The notes beneath the pieces are model-generated. The model did no database searches. It saw only the letters and a program-made list of their open reading frames with translations, and was not told the DNA's origin. Shown here one piece after another: positions 17,676 to 28,572 of a stretch of 64,000 nucleotides of DNA. The translations under genes and the position numbers were made by a program. Origin of the DNA: Burkholderiales bacterium. Lineage in GTDB: Bacteria; Pseudomonadota; Gammaproteobacteria; Burkholderiales; Burkholderiaceae_C. The stretch's first letter is position 1, and each line of letters starts with the position of its first letter. The stretch is taken from contig JAFKGD010000010.1 in the NCBI GenBank assembly GCA_017307855.1, forward strand, positions 165,578 to 229,577, in the 5' to 3' direction.

Positions 17676-18906
17676 AGTGTTCCTTGAGCGTGGCGAGCGC
17701 CGCGTCCAGCCGGGGCGCGGTACGCGGCACCGGTGGCAGATGGCGCTCGGCCACAGGGTTGTCCTTGAGGCCGGAGGCGGTGAGCAGCGACACCACGCGA
17801 TCATGCGGTGCGATGGTGCCGTCGGCGCGCAGCCGCTCGATGGCCGGCAACGTGGCCACTGAGGCGGGCTCGGCATACACGCCTTCGGCGGGGCCCAGGC
17901 GCGCGTGCCAGCGCAGGATGTCCTCGTCGGGCACGTGCACGGACACGCCGCGCGAGGCGCGCAGGGCCATCAGCCCCTGCAGCGTGCCCTGGGCGGCGGC
18001 GATCGACGCCGCCGACGAGGGTGCCGCCAGCGGGCGCACGGGCGGCACGTCGCCACCCTCGGCCATGGCGCCGGTGATCGAGCCCGACACCTCGGCGGCC
18101 AGCAGGCGCGGCATGCGCCGTGTCCAGCCCAGCGCGCGCAGGTCGTCGAAGCCCTTCCAGATACCGTAGAGCGAGTCGCCGTAGCAGGCCGGGACGGCGC
18201 ACCACTCGGGCACGTCCCAGTCCATCGCCTCGGCGATCTCGTAGGCGATGGTCTTGTAGCCCTCGATGCCCAGCGGACTGCTGCCGATCACGGGCCCGAA
18301 GTACGCCGTGGTGGGAAACCAGCCATGGCGCGCCACGGCCTCGACCAGCACGGTCCAGCGGTCGGCGCTGGTGGGCACCTTGAGCAGCAGCGCGCCATAG
18401 GCCTGCATCTGCGTGACCATGGCGCCGCCCGCGTTCTCGGTGGTCAGCACCACGCAGGGCAGCCCCGCGCGCGCGGCGTACGCGGCGGTGGCCGCACCCG
18501 CATTGCCCGACGAGCTGCAGGCGATCACGCGCGCGCCCATGCGGCGCGCCATCGTCACGGCCGCGCTGGCCAGCCGGTCCTTGAACGACCAGGTGGGGTT
18601 GCGGCTCTCGTCCTTGAACCACAGCGGGCCCAGGCCCAGGCGAGGCATGTCCAGCAGCGGCGTGAGCCCTTCGCCCAGGCTCACGGCCGCGTCGGCGGGC
18701 GCGTGCAGCAGGTCGGCGTAGCGCCACATCGAGTGCGGCCCGCGCGGCAGGCCCTCGGGCCGCAGCGCGGGCCAGGGCGCGTCGTAGCCCACCGTGAGGT
18801 TGGCCGCGACACCCTGCGCGGCACAGGCGTCGCAGCCGCGCACGTGGTCAGCCAGCGCGAACCGCTTGCCGCAGCGGATGCAGGTCAGGTGGGTCGACTC
18901 GCGCAT
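17656..18906 (-). CDS. Threonine-synthase-like PLP enzyme
   Basis: A 416-residue fold-type II PLP enzyme. The N-terminus has a zinc-ribbon-like CIRCGKRF and CDACAAQG, then SLGEGLTPLLDMPRLGL, the PLP lysine in NPTWSFKDRLAS, and CSSSGNAGAATAAYAARAGL as the phosphate-binding loop. The zinc-ribbon version of threonine synthase-like proteins includes both true threonine synthases and enzymes with other beta-replacement or elimination activities. Its place between livK (17-bp gap) and an LLM gene, far from threonine biosynthesis genes, suggests a catabolic lyase or a synthase of a pathway amino acid. Confidence 0.87.
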   Translation of the reverse strand: MRESTHLTCIRCGKRFALADHVRGCDACAAQGVAANLTVGYDAPWPALRPEGLPRGPHSMWRYADLLHAPADAAVSLGEGLTPLLDMPRLGLGPLWFKDESRNPTWSFKDRLASAAVTMARRMGARVIACSSSGNAGAATAAYAARAGLPCVVLTTENAGGAMVTQMQAYGALLLKVPTSADRWTVLVEAVARHGWFPTTAYFGPVIGSSPLGIEGYKTIAYEIAEAMDWDVPEWCAVPACYGDSLYGIWKGFDDLRALGWTRRMPRLLAAEVSGSITGAMAEGGDVPPVRPLAAPSSAASIAAAQGTLQGLMALRASRGVSVHVPDEDILRWHARLGPAEGVYAEPASVATLPAIERLRADGTIAPHDRVVSLLTASGLKDNPVAERHLPPVPRTAPRLDAALATLKEHYGFDVA

Positions 18907-18923
18907 GGGCCGGGCGATCGTGC

Positions 18924-20063
18924 TTACTTCAGCTCGTAGGTGTCGAGCACCGACACCTTGCGGTCCTTGACCTGGTTGATCACCACCAGGCGGCCGGCCT
19001 GGTTGTTGGCGTCGAAGGACAGCTTGCCGCCGTGCAGGCCGGTGATGCTGGCCTTGGCCATGGCATCGCGCACCTTGACCGGGTCGTCGCTCTGCGCATC
19101 GCGGATCGCGGCGGCGATCATGCGCACGCTGTCGTAGCCCGCCCAGGCCTGCAGGTTGGCGGGAATCTTGTGGCGCGCGAGGATGGTGGCGGCGAACTTC
19201 TTGTTGGCCGGGTTGTCGATCTCGGGCGCATACGTCCACGCCGAGATCGATCCGTTCAGGCCGCCGGCCTGGATCAGTTCCACCGTCTTGCCCGAGAGGT
19301 CAGCGCGGCCGGTGAAGGGAATGTTCACGCCCATCTGCATCGCGGTGCGGAAGAAGTTGAGCGAATCCGCGCCCAGCATGAACATGGCGATGGCGTCCGG
19401 GCGGCGCTGCGTCACGCGTGTGAGCAGCGGCGTGAAGTCCGGCGTCATCTGCGGCGCGAAATCGGTGGAGACGATGGTGAGCCCGGCCTTCTGTGCCAGC
19501 GGCGCGAAGGCGGCGGCGCCGCCACGGCCGAAGTCAGAATCCTCGCCCACCACGGCGATGGTCTTGAACACCTTCTTCTGGCCGAGGTACTCGGTCAGGC
19601 CCTGGGCCATGCGCAGGTCGTCCGGGCTCAGGCGGAACATGTAGGGGTTGCCGCCCGCGCCCGAGAGTTCGCCGATCTTCGGGCTCGACGAGACGGCCGT
19701 GACCATGGGGATCCTGGCCTCGGCAATGATCGGCATCATCGCCAGCGTGGCGCTGGAGCAGTGCGCGCCCACGATGGCGCTGACTTTGTCCTGCGCTAGC
19801 TTGCGCGCGGTGTTGGCGCCTTCGGTGGGGTTGCAGCGGTTGTCGGCGGTGATGACTTCGATCTTCTTGCCCAGCAGGCCGCCGGCCGCGTTGATCTCTT
19901 CGACCGCGAGGTCGACGCCCCACTTCTCCCATTCCGACGCGGCGGCGGCCGGGCCGGTGAAGCCGCTGGAGAAGCCGATGCGGATGGTGTTCTGCGCCTG
20001 GGCACCGAACGAGGCGAGGGCCATGGCGACAGCCACGGCGGATGCGGAACAGAAATACTTCAT
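18924..20063 (-). CDS. livK: Periplasmic substrate-binding protein of Liv-type ABC importer
   Basis: A 379-residue binding protein. A Sec signal peptide (MKYFCSASAVAVAMALASFG then AQAQ) is followed by NTIRIGFSSGFTGPAAAASE, the Leu/Ile/Val-binding family entry, LAVEEINAAGGLLGKKIEV, and DNRCNPTEGANTARKL. It collects a small solute in the periplasm and delivers it to LivHMGF, encoded upstream. AGGAG precedes the ATG. In this family the solute may be an amino acid, amide, urea or aromatic acid. It is separated from livF by hyuA, hyuB and an LLM gene, all on the same strand. Confidence 0.93.
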   Translation of the reverse strand: MKYFCSASAVAVAMALASFGAQAQNTIRIGFSSGFTGPAAAASEWEKWGVDLAVEEINAAGGLLGKKIEVITADNRCNPTEGANTARKLAQDKVSAIVGAHCSSATLAMMPIIAEARIPMVTAVSSSPKIGELSGAGGNPYMFRLSPDDLRMAQGLTEYLGQKKVFKTIAVVGEDSDFGRGGAAAFAPLAQKAGLTIVSTDFAPQMTPDFTPLLTRVTQRRPDAIAMFMLGADSLNFFRTAMQMGVNIPFTGRADLSGKTVELIQAGGLNGSISAWTYAPEIDNPANKKFAATILARHKIPANLQAWAGYDSVRMIAAAIRDAQSDDPVKVRDAMAKASITGLHGGKLSFDANNQAGRLVVINQVKDRKVSVLDTYELK

Positions 20064-20133
20064 GGAATGCTCCTGGGGTTGGGATGGAACGCGGGGACGG
20101 ACGGAGGGATGACGAGGCGAGGCCGCACGTGCC

Positions 20134-21141
20134 TCACTTGATGTGCGGCATCACCTCTTCGGCGAACAGCTGCATCTGCTCGATCAGGTCGGGCACGGAG
20201 CTGGCGGCGAAGTAGATGCCCAGCAGGTGCGTCACGCCGGCTTCGCCCAGTGCATTGCACTTGTCGATGATTTCGGCGGGCGTGCCGACGAGGTTGGAAT
20301 CGGTCATGCTGATCGCGCCCTGGTCCTTGAGCGTGGACTTCTTCAGCGACACGAGGTGCTTGTACATCTGGCTGGCCTCGAAATCGGCCACGGCCTTCTC
20401 GCGGTTCCGGTCGATGCGGCAGATGAACTGCGGCGCCACCTCCAGCGTGCGCCAGTCGCGGCCCACGCGCTCGCAGTGCTCGCGCAACTGGGCCACGCCT
20501 TCGCGCACCTTGCTCACGTGCAGGCCGGCCGGCAGCCAGCCGGTGCCGTACTCGGCCGCACGGCGGATGTTGTTGGGGTTGTTGCCGCCCACCAGGATGG
20601 GAATCTGCTTTTGCAGCGGCTTGGGCCACAGCTCGACGTCGCGGTAGTTGTAGAACTTGCCTTCGCAGGAGGCCACGCGCTCGGTCAGCAGCTTGATGAG
20701 CGCATGCGCGCCTTCTTCCACGATGTCGCCGCGCTGCAGCGGCGAGTCGGGCTGCAGCGCGTCGAACTCCTCGCGATAGGCGCCGATGCCCAGGCCCAGT
20801 TCCAGCCGGCCGCCGCTGAAGTGGTCGAGCGTGCAGATCTGCTTGGCCGTGACCACGATGTCGCGCCGCATCGGCAGCACCAGGATGCCGGTGCCGAAGC
20901 GCAGCTTCTTCGTGATGGAAGCGAGGTAGGCGTAGGTGATCAGCGGCTCCCAGAAGCGCGGTGGCGTCGGGAACTCCTCGCGCACGTAATGCTGCGTGGT
21001 CATGTGGTCGTTGCCCCAGACCGAGTGGTAGCCATATTTCTCGGCGGCGAGGGCGATGTCGATCACGGCTTGCGGATCGGAGAACGGGATCGGGTAGGTG
21101 AGGCCCTCCATGCCGGTGGGCAGTCCTGCGCTGACTTTCAT
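20134..21141 (-). CDS. LLM-class oxidoreductase, probably F420-dependent (paralogue A)
   Basis: A 335-residue luciferase-like TIM-barrel protein beginning MKVSAGLPTGMEGLTYPIPF. It has YHSVWGNDHMTTQHYVREEF, KKLRFGTGILVLPMRRDIVV and GGRLELGLGIGAYREEFDAL, and IPILVGGNNPNNIRRAAEYG. The SVWGND.TTQ.YVR block and general layout are shared with the LLM protein at 28649, so the two are paralogues. It lies between hyuB and livK. A hydride-transfer reaction with F420H2 on the imported compound is inferred from context. No flavin reductase is nearby, which argues against an FMNH2 monooxygenase. Confidence 0.87.
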   Translation of the reverse strand: MKVSAGLPTGMEGLTYPIPFSDPQAVIDIALAAEKYGYHSVWGNDHMTTQHYVREEFPTPPRFWEPLITYAYLASITKKLRFGTGILVLPMRRDIVVTAKQICTLDHFSGGRLELGLGIGAYREEFDALQPDSPLQRGDIVEEGAHALIKLLTERVASCEGKFYNYRDVELWPKPLQKQIPILVGGNNPNNIRRAAEYGTGWLPAGLHVSKVREGVAQLREHCERVGRDWRTLEVAPQFICRIDRNREKAVADFEASQMYKHLVSLKKSTLKDQGAISMTDSNLVGTPAEIIDKCNALGEAGVTHLLGIYFAASSVPDLIEQMQLFAEEVMPHIK

Positions 21142-21186
21142 GTCGGTCTTTCTGGGGTGGTCGGGGTGGATCGGTGGATGGCCCTG

Positions 21187-22923
21187 TCAGGCCGGGGTGG
21201 CGGCGGCGCGCCGGCGGGCGGTGGCGTCGGTATCGGGCGTGCCGTCGGCGGCCAGCACGACGCCATAGTCGCGCTCGGCCGCCTCGCGCGAGACGAGGCC
21301 GAAGCGCACGTCCTCGGCCACGCGCGCCGGGTCGCGCTTCATCGGGTCGCCCAGGCCGCCGCCGCCGGGCATTTCCATGAGGAAGGTCTCGCCCGGCTGG
21401 ATGGTCTGCTGGCCCTTGCCGCGCAGGGTGCGGCCGGCACTGGTGGTGAGCACGCCGCGCGCGCCGTCGTGGCCGCCTTCGCGCCCGCGCGGCGGGAAGG
21501 TCACGCGGTCGTAGTTGGCGCTGATGAGGAAGGGCGCGTCGTCCAGGTGCACGGCCTCCATCACCTGGCCCAGGCCGCCGCGGAATTCGCCCGCGCCGCC
21601 CGAATCCACGCGGTACTCCTTGCGCCGCACCAGGATGGGCGAGAGCGCCTCGGTGATCTCGATCGGGCAGTTCTTCACGCCGCTGGGAAAGGCCGTGGCC
21701 GACATGCCGTCCAGCCCCGGCCGCGCGCCCGTGCCGCCCGAGTGGAAGCTCATCACGTTGAAGGCGCGCGACTTCGCGATCAGCTCCAGGTCGGCCTCGA
21801 TGCGGCTGTCGCCGCCCATGGCGAACAGGTTCCACAGGCACGAGGTGCCTTCGGCCGGCACGCCGTTCTTCACCGATTGCGCGAGGCAGCCGAACATCAG
21901 GTCGGGCAGCAACTGGCCGGTGATGTGGCGCGTGGCCACGGGCGAGGGGTGCTGCGCGTTGAGGATGCAGCCTTCGGGCGCCCGGATGCGGATGATCGAG
22001 AGCGACCCCGCGTTGTTGGGCACCTTGGGCGAGACGATGCACTTGATGCCGAAGCTGGCGTACGCCTCGGTGTAGCAGAAGGGCACGTTGATGCCGAAGG
22101 CCGACACGCCCGAGGTGCCGTCGAAGTCCACGTCGATGCCGGTGGCGCTCACCGTCATCGTGGCCACCAGCGTCACGGGCTTGTCGTAGCCGTCCACCGT
22201 CATCTCGTGGCGGAAGGTGCCGGCGGGCAGTTGCGCCACCGCTTCCAGGCTGGCCTCGCGCGAGCGGTCGAGGATGTGCGTGGCCAGCGTGTCGAGCGAG
22301 TCGAGCCCGAACTCGTCCATCATCGACAGCAGCCGGCGCGCGCCGATCTTGTTGCAGGCGGCCAGCGAGAACAGGTCGCCGATCACCTGCGTGGATTCGC
22401 GCACGTTGCCGCGGATCACTTCCACCAGCGCCTCGTCCACCTGGCCGGCGCGCGCGAAGTGCAGCAGCGGGATGTAGATGCCTTCCTCGTACACCTGGCG
22501 CGCATCGGGCCCCATGCCGCGCCCGCCCACGTCCACCATGTGGCTGGTGGAGGCCAGCAGGCCGATGGCGCGCCCGTTGCGGAAGGCCGGCGTGACGAAG
22601 GTGAAGTCGTGCAGGTGGCCGGTGCCCTTCCACGGGTCGTTGGTGAAGAACACGTCGCCGTCCTTCATCGTGTCGAGCGGGTACTTCTCCAGGAAATGCA
22701 CTACGGCGCGCGCCATCGCGTTGACGTGGCCGGGCGTTCCGGTGACGGCCTGGGCCAGCATGCGGCCCTGGGCGTCGAACACGCCGGCCGACACGTCGCC
22801 GGCCTCGCGCGTGGAGGTGGAAAAGCCGGTGCGGATCAGGGTCAGCGCCTGTTCCTCGGTGACCGCGATCAGGCGGTCCCACATCACCTGCATCTGGATC
22901 TGGGACAAGGACGACAAGCTCAT
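21187..22923 (-). CDS. hyuB: Hydantoinase/oxoprolinase family subunit B
   Basis: A 578-residue HyuB-family protein, the second subunit of ATP-dependent N-methylhydantoinase/5-oxoprolinase-type enzymes. Signs are SLSSLSQIQMQVMWDRLIAV, DVFFTNDPWKGTGHLHDFT, STSHMVDVGGRGMGPDARQV and PGGGGLGDPMKRDPARVAED near the C-terminus. The ATG overlaps the hyuA stop (ATGA), so the two subunits are coupled. The pair cleaves a cyclic amide bond with ATP. Family members also include acetone carboxylases, so the reaction is not certain. The downstream partner is an LLM gene. Confidence 0.92.
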   Translation of the reverse strand: MSLSSLSQIQMQVMWDRLIAVTEEQALTLIRTGFSTSTREAGDVSAGVFDAQGRMLAQAVTGTPGHVNAMARAVVHFLEKYPLDTMKDGDVFFTNDPWKGTGHLHDFTFVTPAFRNGRAIGLLASTSHMVDVGGRGMGPDARQVYEEGIYIPLLHFARAGQVDEALVEVIRGNVRESTQVIGDLFSLAACNKIGARRLLSMMDEFGLDSLDTLATHILDRSREASLEAVAQLPAGTFRHEMTVDGYDKPVTLVATMTVSATGIDVDFDGTSGVSAFGINVPFCYTEAYASFGIKCIVSPKVPNNAGSLSIIRIRAPEGCILNAQHPSPVATRHITGQLLPDLMFGCLAQSVKNGVPAEGTSCLWNLFAMGGDSRIEADLELIAKSRAFNVMSFHSGGTGARPGLDGMSATAFPSGVKNCPIEITEALSPILVRRKEYRVDSGGAGEFRGGLGQVMEAVHLDDAPFLISANYDRVTFPPRGREGGHDGARGVLTTSAGRTLRGKGQQTIQPGETFLMEMPGGGGLGDPMKRDPARVAEDVRFGLVSREAAERDYGVVLAADGTPDTDATARRRAAATPA

Positions 22924-25010
22924 TGCATGGCTCCCTTGCGCTCCATGACGATGTAGCCGAGCGCGTTGATGGTGGCGGTGAAGCCGGCGGTCACCAGCGT
23001 CGAGGTTTCTTCCTCGGCGATGATGGCCGGGCCGGGGATGGCGACGCCCGGCACGAGGCCGAAGCGCCAGTACAGCGGCACCGGCCGGCGCTCGCCGGTG
23101 GCGGCGTCGAACATCGGGCGTTCGCCGGCCGGCGTGGCCTGCTCGCGCGTGGCGGGCGTGGGCGGGCAGGGCTCGGGCGGCGGCGTGGCGGCGGCCATGC
23201 GCAGCGCCCAGCTGGTGATCTCCACCTGCATGCCGGGGATGGTGATGCCGAACACGCGTTCGTACTCGGCCTCGTAGGCCGCGCGCAACTGATCGGGCGC
23301 GGCTGCGCCGAAGGCGTCGCCCGGGATGCGTACCGTCAGATCGTGCCCCTGGCCGGCGTAGCGCATGTCGGCGGTCCAGACCTCGGTGAGGTCGGCCGTG
23401 GGCTCGCCCGCGCGGATGAAGTCGCGCGCCGTGCTGCGCATTTCCTCGCGCATGGCGTTGATGGCCGAGGGCTCGGCCAGTTGCGACAGCGCGGTGTAGC
23501 GCGTGCGCACCACTTCGAAGGCCACGGGCGCCAGCAGGAAGCCCACGGCCGAGCCGACGCCCGCACCGGTGGGCACCAGCACGCGCGCGATGTCCAGCTT
23601 CTCGGCCAGACGTGCGGCGTGCAGTGGCGCGGCGCCGCCGAAGGCGATCATGGTGCGGCCCGCCAGTTCCTTGCCGCGTTCCACGGCATGCACGCGCGCG
23701 GCGTTGGCCATGTTTTCCTCGACCACCTCGACGATGCCGTAGGCCGACTGCTCGGGCGTGAAGACCAGCCGCGCGCCGATCACGTCGTCCATGGCCTTCG
23801 CCGACTTCGACGGGTCGAGCGCAATGGTGCCGCCCGCGAAGCGCGCGGGGTCGATGGCACCCAGCACCATGTCGGCATCGGTCACCGTGGGCTGCGTGCC
23901 GCCGCGGTCGTAGCAGGCCGGTCCCGGCTCGGAAGCCGCGCTCTCGGGGCCGACCTGGATGCGCTTCATCGCATCGACGCTGGCGATGGAGCCGCCGCCG
24001 GCACCGATCTCCACCATTTCGACGACGGGGATGCGCAGCGGCAGGCCGCTGCCTTTCATGAAGCGGTAGGCGCGTGCCACTTCGAACGTGCGCGAGTACT
24101 GCGGCTCGCCGTCATCGATCAGGCATACCTTGGCCGTGGTGCCACCCATGTCGAACGACAGCACCTCGTCGTAGCCGCACTGCTGTGCCAGCTGCGAGGC
24201 CAGGATGGCGCCGCCCGCCGGGCCCGACTCCACCAGGCGGATGGGGAACATGCTCGCCGTCTCCAGCGTGGTCAGGCCGCCGGCCGAGGTGATGAGGAAC
24301 ACAGGGCAGGCGAAGCCCTGCGTGGCCAGCGCGGCCTTCAGGCGGCCCAGGTAGCCGGCCATCACCGGCTGCACGTAGGCATTGGCCACGGCGGTGGACC
24401 AGCGCTCGTACTCGCGGATCTCGGGGCTCACGTCGCTCGACAACGTGATCCACAGATGCGGCAGGCGCGCCTTGAGGATGTCGCGGGCGCGCTGCTCGTG
24501 CGCCGGCCACGCGTACGAATGCAGGAAGCCGATGGCCACGCTTTCGACCTTTTCGGCCTCGAGCTGGTCGGCGATGCGGCCGAGCGCGGCTTCGTCCAGC
24601 GGCTCGATCTCGTTGCCGCGCGCGTCCATGCGCTCGGGCACCGAGAGGCGCAGCGGGCGCGCCACCAGCGGCGGCGGCTTGTCCATGAGGATGTCGTACT
24701 GCTCGAAGCGGTTCTCGAACGCCATCTCGATGGAGTCGCGGAAGCCCTCGGTGCACACCAGCGCCGTCTTCGCGCCCTTGCGCTCGATGATGGCGTTGGT
24801 GGCCAGCGTGGTGCCGTGCACCAGCACGTCGATGTCGGCCGGCGTCAGCTGCGCCTTGGCCAGGATGGTGGCGATGCCGTTCAGCACGCCTTCCTCGGGC
24901 GCGCGGGGCGTGGTCAGCACCTTGGCGCTGACGCGGCGGCCGCCCACATCCAGGGCCAGGTCGGTGAAAGTGCCGCCGATGTCGACGGCGAGGCGAGCGC
25001 GTGCGCCCAT
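22920..25010 (-). CDS. hyuA: Hydantoinase/oxoprolinase family subunit A
   Basis: A 696-residue HyuA protein of normal length. It begins RARLAVDIGGTFTDLALDVG, the phosphate-1 motif of the ASKHA ATPase fold, then VHGTTLATNAIIERKGAKT. The second phosphate loop is in SFDMGGTTAKVCLIDDG and the metal/ATP region in ERGKELAGRTMIAFGGAAPL. This subunit binds ATP and activates the carbonyl of a lactam or imide ring (5-oxoproline, hydantoin, N-methylhydantoin). AGGAG lies before the ATG. It is cotranscribed with livF upstream (20-bp gap) and hyuB downstream. Confidence 0.93.
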   Translation of the reverse strand: MGARARLAVDIGGTFTDLALDVGGRRVSAKVLTTPRAPEEGVLNGIATILAKAQLTPADIDVLVHGTTLATNAIIERKGAKTALVCTEGFRDSIEMAFENRFEQYDILMDKPPPLVARPLRLSVPERMDARGNEIEPLDEAALGRIADQLEAEKVESVAIGFLHSYAWPAHEQRARDILKARLPHLWITLSSDVSPEIREYERWSTAVANAYVQPVMAGYLGRLKAALATQGFACPVFLITSAGGLTTLETASMFPIRLVESGPAGGAILASQLAQQCGYDEVLSFDMGGTTAKVCLIDDGEPQYSRTFEVARAYRFMKGSGLPLRIPVVEMVEIGAGGGSIASVDAMKRIQVGPESAASEPGPACYDRGGTQPTVTDADMVLGAIDPARFAGGTIALDPSKSAKAMDDVIGARLVFTPEQSAYGIVEVVEENMANAARVHAVERGKELAGRTMIAFGGAAPLHAARLAEKLDIARVLVPTGAGVGSAVGFLLAPVAFEVVRTRYTALSQLAEPSAINAMREEMRSTARDFIRAGEPTADLTEVWTADMRYAGQGHDLTVRIPGDAFGAAAPDQLRAAYEAEYERVFGITIPGMQVEITSWALRMAAATPPPEPCPPTPATREQATPAGERPMFDAATGERRPVPLYWRFGLVPGVAIPGPAIIAEEETSTLVTAGFTATINALGYIVMERKGAMQ

Positions 25011-25030
25011 GGGTGTTCTCTCCTCGGGAT

Positions 25031-25766
25031 TCAGGATGCTTCGGTGGGTGCGGCGGCTGCCGCCTCGGAGGCGGTGACGCCCAGGTAGGCCTGGCTCACG
25101 CGCGGATCGTTCATCACCTCGTCGGCCGGGCCCTCCATGAACTTGCGGCCGAGCTCCAGCACGATGGCGGTGTCGGACATGCGCAGCGCGCCATGCACGT
25201 TCTGCTCGACCATGAGCACTGTCACGCCGGTATCGGCCACGCGGCGCGCCATCTCGAACACGTCCTGCTGCATGCGCGGCGAGAGGCCCAGCGAAGGCTC
25301 GTCGAGCAGCAGCAGGCGCGGCTTGAGCAGCATCACCATGGCGGTTTCCAGCATTTGCTGCTCGCCGCCGGACATGTTGCCGGCCAGCATGCCCAGCTTG
25401 TCCTTGAGGAAGGGAAACAGCTCCAGCACCGGCGCGATCGCGGCGTCGTGCTGGCGGCGCGGCAGGGTGTAGCAGGCGATCTTGAGGTTCTCGGCCACCG
25501 ACAGCGTGGCGAAGTTGCAGCGTCCCTGCGGCACGAAGCCGATGCCGAGCTTCAGGCGCTCCCAGGGTGGCAGGCGCTCGATGGCGCGGCCGGCGAACAC
25601 GATCTGCCCGGAGAACCAGCGATTGGAGCCGTAGATGGCGCGCATCAGCGTGGACTTGCCCGCGCCGTTGCCGCCGATCAGCGTGGTGACCGTGCCCGTG
25701 GCGATGCGCGCGGAGAAATTGCGCACGATGGGCAGGCCGTCGTAGCCGGCCGTCAGGTCGACGATC

Positions 25767-25783
<17 letters not shown>
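25031..25783 (-). CDS. livF: ABC transporter ATP-binding protein LivF (TTG start preferred)
   Basis: A 250-residue ATPase with Walker A GGNGAGKST, signature MSGGEQQML, Walker B LLLLDEPSLGL, and the usual LivF N-terminus LEIVDLTAGYDGLPIVRNFS. I prefer TTG at 25783 because GGAGG lies 6 bp upstream and the homology begins here. An ATG at 25813 would add ten residues, overlap livG by 47 bp, and has no Shine-Dalgarno. It energises transport together with LivG. Confidence 0.9.
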
Positions 25784-26632
<849 letters not shown>

Positions 26633-26633
<1 letters not shown>

Positions 26634-27583
26634 CACGCGTCCTCCGTCAGGCTCTGGCGCAGGCGCGCGATGCGGCGGTCGCGCAGCCAGCCGGCCACGC
26701 CCTGGGGCAGCACCAGCACGGCCACCACGAGGATGGCGCCGTAGATCACCATGCGCAGTTCGTTGGAGAAGCGCAGCGCCTCGGGCAGCACCGACATCAC
26801 CATGCCCGCCACCACCACGCCCCAGAAGCTGCCGGCACCGCCGATGATGACCATGATGAGCCACGCCTGGGCGTAGTACATGTCGAACATCGTCGGGTCG
26901 ACGATCTTCAGATAGAACACCTGGATGCCCCCGGCCATGCCGGTGAGTGCCGCGGCCACGGCGAAGGCCAGCAGCTTGTAGGGCGAGGGCGGAATGCCGT
27001 GCGCCAGCACCAGCGGCTCGTTCTGCCGGATGGCGCGCAACGTGCGGCCGATGCGTGAACTGCCCAGCGCGTACAGCACGCCCAGCGCGAACAGCATGAA
27101 GGCCAGCGCCAGCCAGTAGATCGAGCGGATGCCGGCCAGCGGCTGGCCGAACAGCTCGGGTGCGGGCAGGCCGGGCAGGCCCATGGGGCCGCGCGTGAGG
27201 TCCACCCAGTCGCGCGAGACCATGAAGGCCAGCAGCGAGAACGACAGCGTGACGATCACGAACGACTGGCGCTGCAGCCGCAATGCGGCCCAGCCCACCA
27301 CCAGCGCGAGCACGGTGCACAGGGCGCCGGCCGCGGCCAGCCCCGTCCAGAACGAACCGCCGGCATCCATCACGATGAGCGCGGTGCAGTAGCCGCCGAT
27401 GCCCCAGAACGCGAGCTGCGCGAACGAGAGCAGGCCGGCGTAGCCGTACACCAGGTTAAGGCTGGCGGCGGCCACGGTGAACGTGAGGGCGGTGACGCCC
27501 GCGCCGATCACGTAGTCCGACGCGGCCAGCGGCGCCACGGCCAGCAGCACGGCGGCGGCGAGGGCGAATGCGAGTTCCTTCAT
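26633..27583 (-). CDS. livM: ABC transporter permease LivM
   Basis: A 316-residue inner-membrane permease with about nine or ten hydrophobic segments, starting MKELAFALAAAVLLAVAPLA. Family marks are LSFAQLAFWGIGGYCTALIV in the first part and GRTLRAIRQNEPLVLAHGI in the cytoplasmic EAA-like loop, then GGAGSFWGVVVAGMVMSVLP. It forms the channel with LivH. The livH stop is 4 bp upstream of its start, and its own stop overlaps livG, so the transporter genes are coupled. Confidence 0.93.
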
Positions 27584-27587
27584 CGCG

Positions 27588-28475
27588 TCAGCCCACCCGC
27601 ATGTTGCGCTGGCCGAACAGGCCGTGCGGACGCACCATCAGGATCACGATCATGATGATGAAGCCGGCGGTTTCCTGCCAGATGATGTTGAAGAAGCCGC
27701 CGACCCAGCTCTCGACGATGCCGATCAGCAGGCCCGCGACGATGGCGCCACCCACGCTGCCCAGGCCGCCGATCACGACCAGCGCGAAGGCCTTGAAGAT
27801 GAGGAACTGGCCCATGATGGGTTGCACCAGGTGCACCGGCGCGAGCGCCGCGCCGGCCAGGCCGGCCAGCACGGTGGCGATGACGACGGCGTTGCGCGCC
27901 ACGGTGCGTGGCTTGATGCCGACCATGAGCGCGGCTTCGCGGTTGATGGCCACGGCGCGCATCGCGCGGCCCAGTTGCGTGCGGTAGAGCACCAGCCACA
28001 GCGACACGAAGGCGATCAGCGCGATGCCGCAGGCCGCCACGCGCGTCCAGGTGATGCGGATGCTGCCGATCTGCAGGCCCTGGTAGCCCAGCTCGGTGGT
28101 GACCATGCGTGGCGTGGAGGAAAACAGGTACTGCATGCCGTAGAGCAGCACCATCGAGATGCCGGTGGTGATGAGGATGCTGCTCTCGAAATCCTTCTCG
28201 CGCAGCCGCACGATGAAGCCGTCGTAGAGCAGCACGCCCAGCACGGCGCTGGCGGCCAGCGTGACCAGGGTGGCGGGGATGTAGCGGCCATCGAACGCGC
28301 CGAGCGCGAAGCTCATGACGAAGGCGCCGACCATCAGCACCTCGCCGTGTGCGAAATTGATGATGTCCAGCACGCCGAAGATCAGCGAGAGGCCTACGGC
28401 GATGAGGGCGTAGATGAGCCCCAGCATCAGCCCGTTGAGGGCCAGCTGCAGCAGGTAGGTCGGGTCGATCTGCAT
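27588..28475 (-). CDS. livH: ABC transporter permease LivH
   Basis: A 295-residue permease with about eight hydrophobic segments. It has LALNGLMLGLIYALIAVGLS then LIFGVLDIINFAHGEVLMVG, classic LivH, and GRAMRAVAINREAALMVGIK in the cytoplasmic loop. The ATG at 28475 (MQIDPTYLLQ) is preferred over an ATG at 28580: the latter sits inside the predicted promoter core (28573-28601) and precedes the expected transcript start. It is the first gene of the long transporter-hyuAB-LLM-livK unit. Confidence 0.92.
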   Translation of the reverse strand: MQIDPTYLLQLALNGLMLGLIYALIAVGLSLIFGVLDIINFAHGEVLMVGAFVMSFALGAFDGRYIPATLVTLAASAVLGVLLYDGFIVRLREKDFESSILITTGISMVLLYGMQYLFSSTPRMVTTELGYQGLQIGSIRITWTRVAACGIALIAFVSLWLVLYRTQLGRAMRAVAINREAALMVGIKPRTVARNAVVIATVLAGLAGAALAPVHLVQPIMGQFLIFKAFALVVIGGLGSVGGAIVAGLLIGIVESWVGGFFNIIWQETAGFIIMIVILMVRPHGLFGQRNMRVG

Positions 28476-28572
28476 GGCGTCAGCTGCGGGGTGCGGGCGC
28501 GTCGCGCCGGAGGGAACGGGTACTGCCGGGATGATCCATGGGGGGGATGAAGTGCTCGCTACTGTGTTCTGC

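Noticed and set aside
20143-25088. Long plus-strand frames opposite the LLM and hyuAB genes
   Set aside because: Shadows of well-supported minus-strand genes with low-complexity composition.
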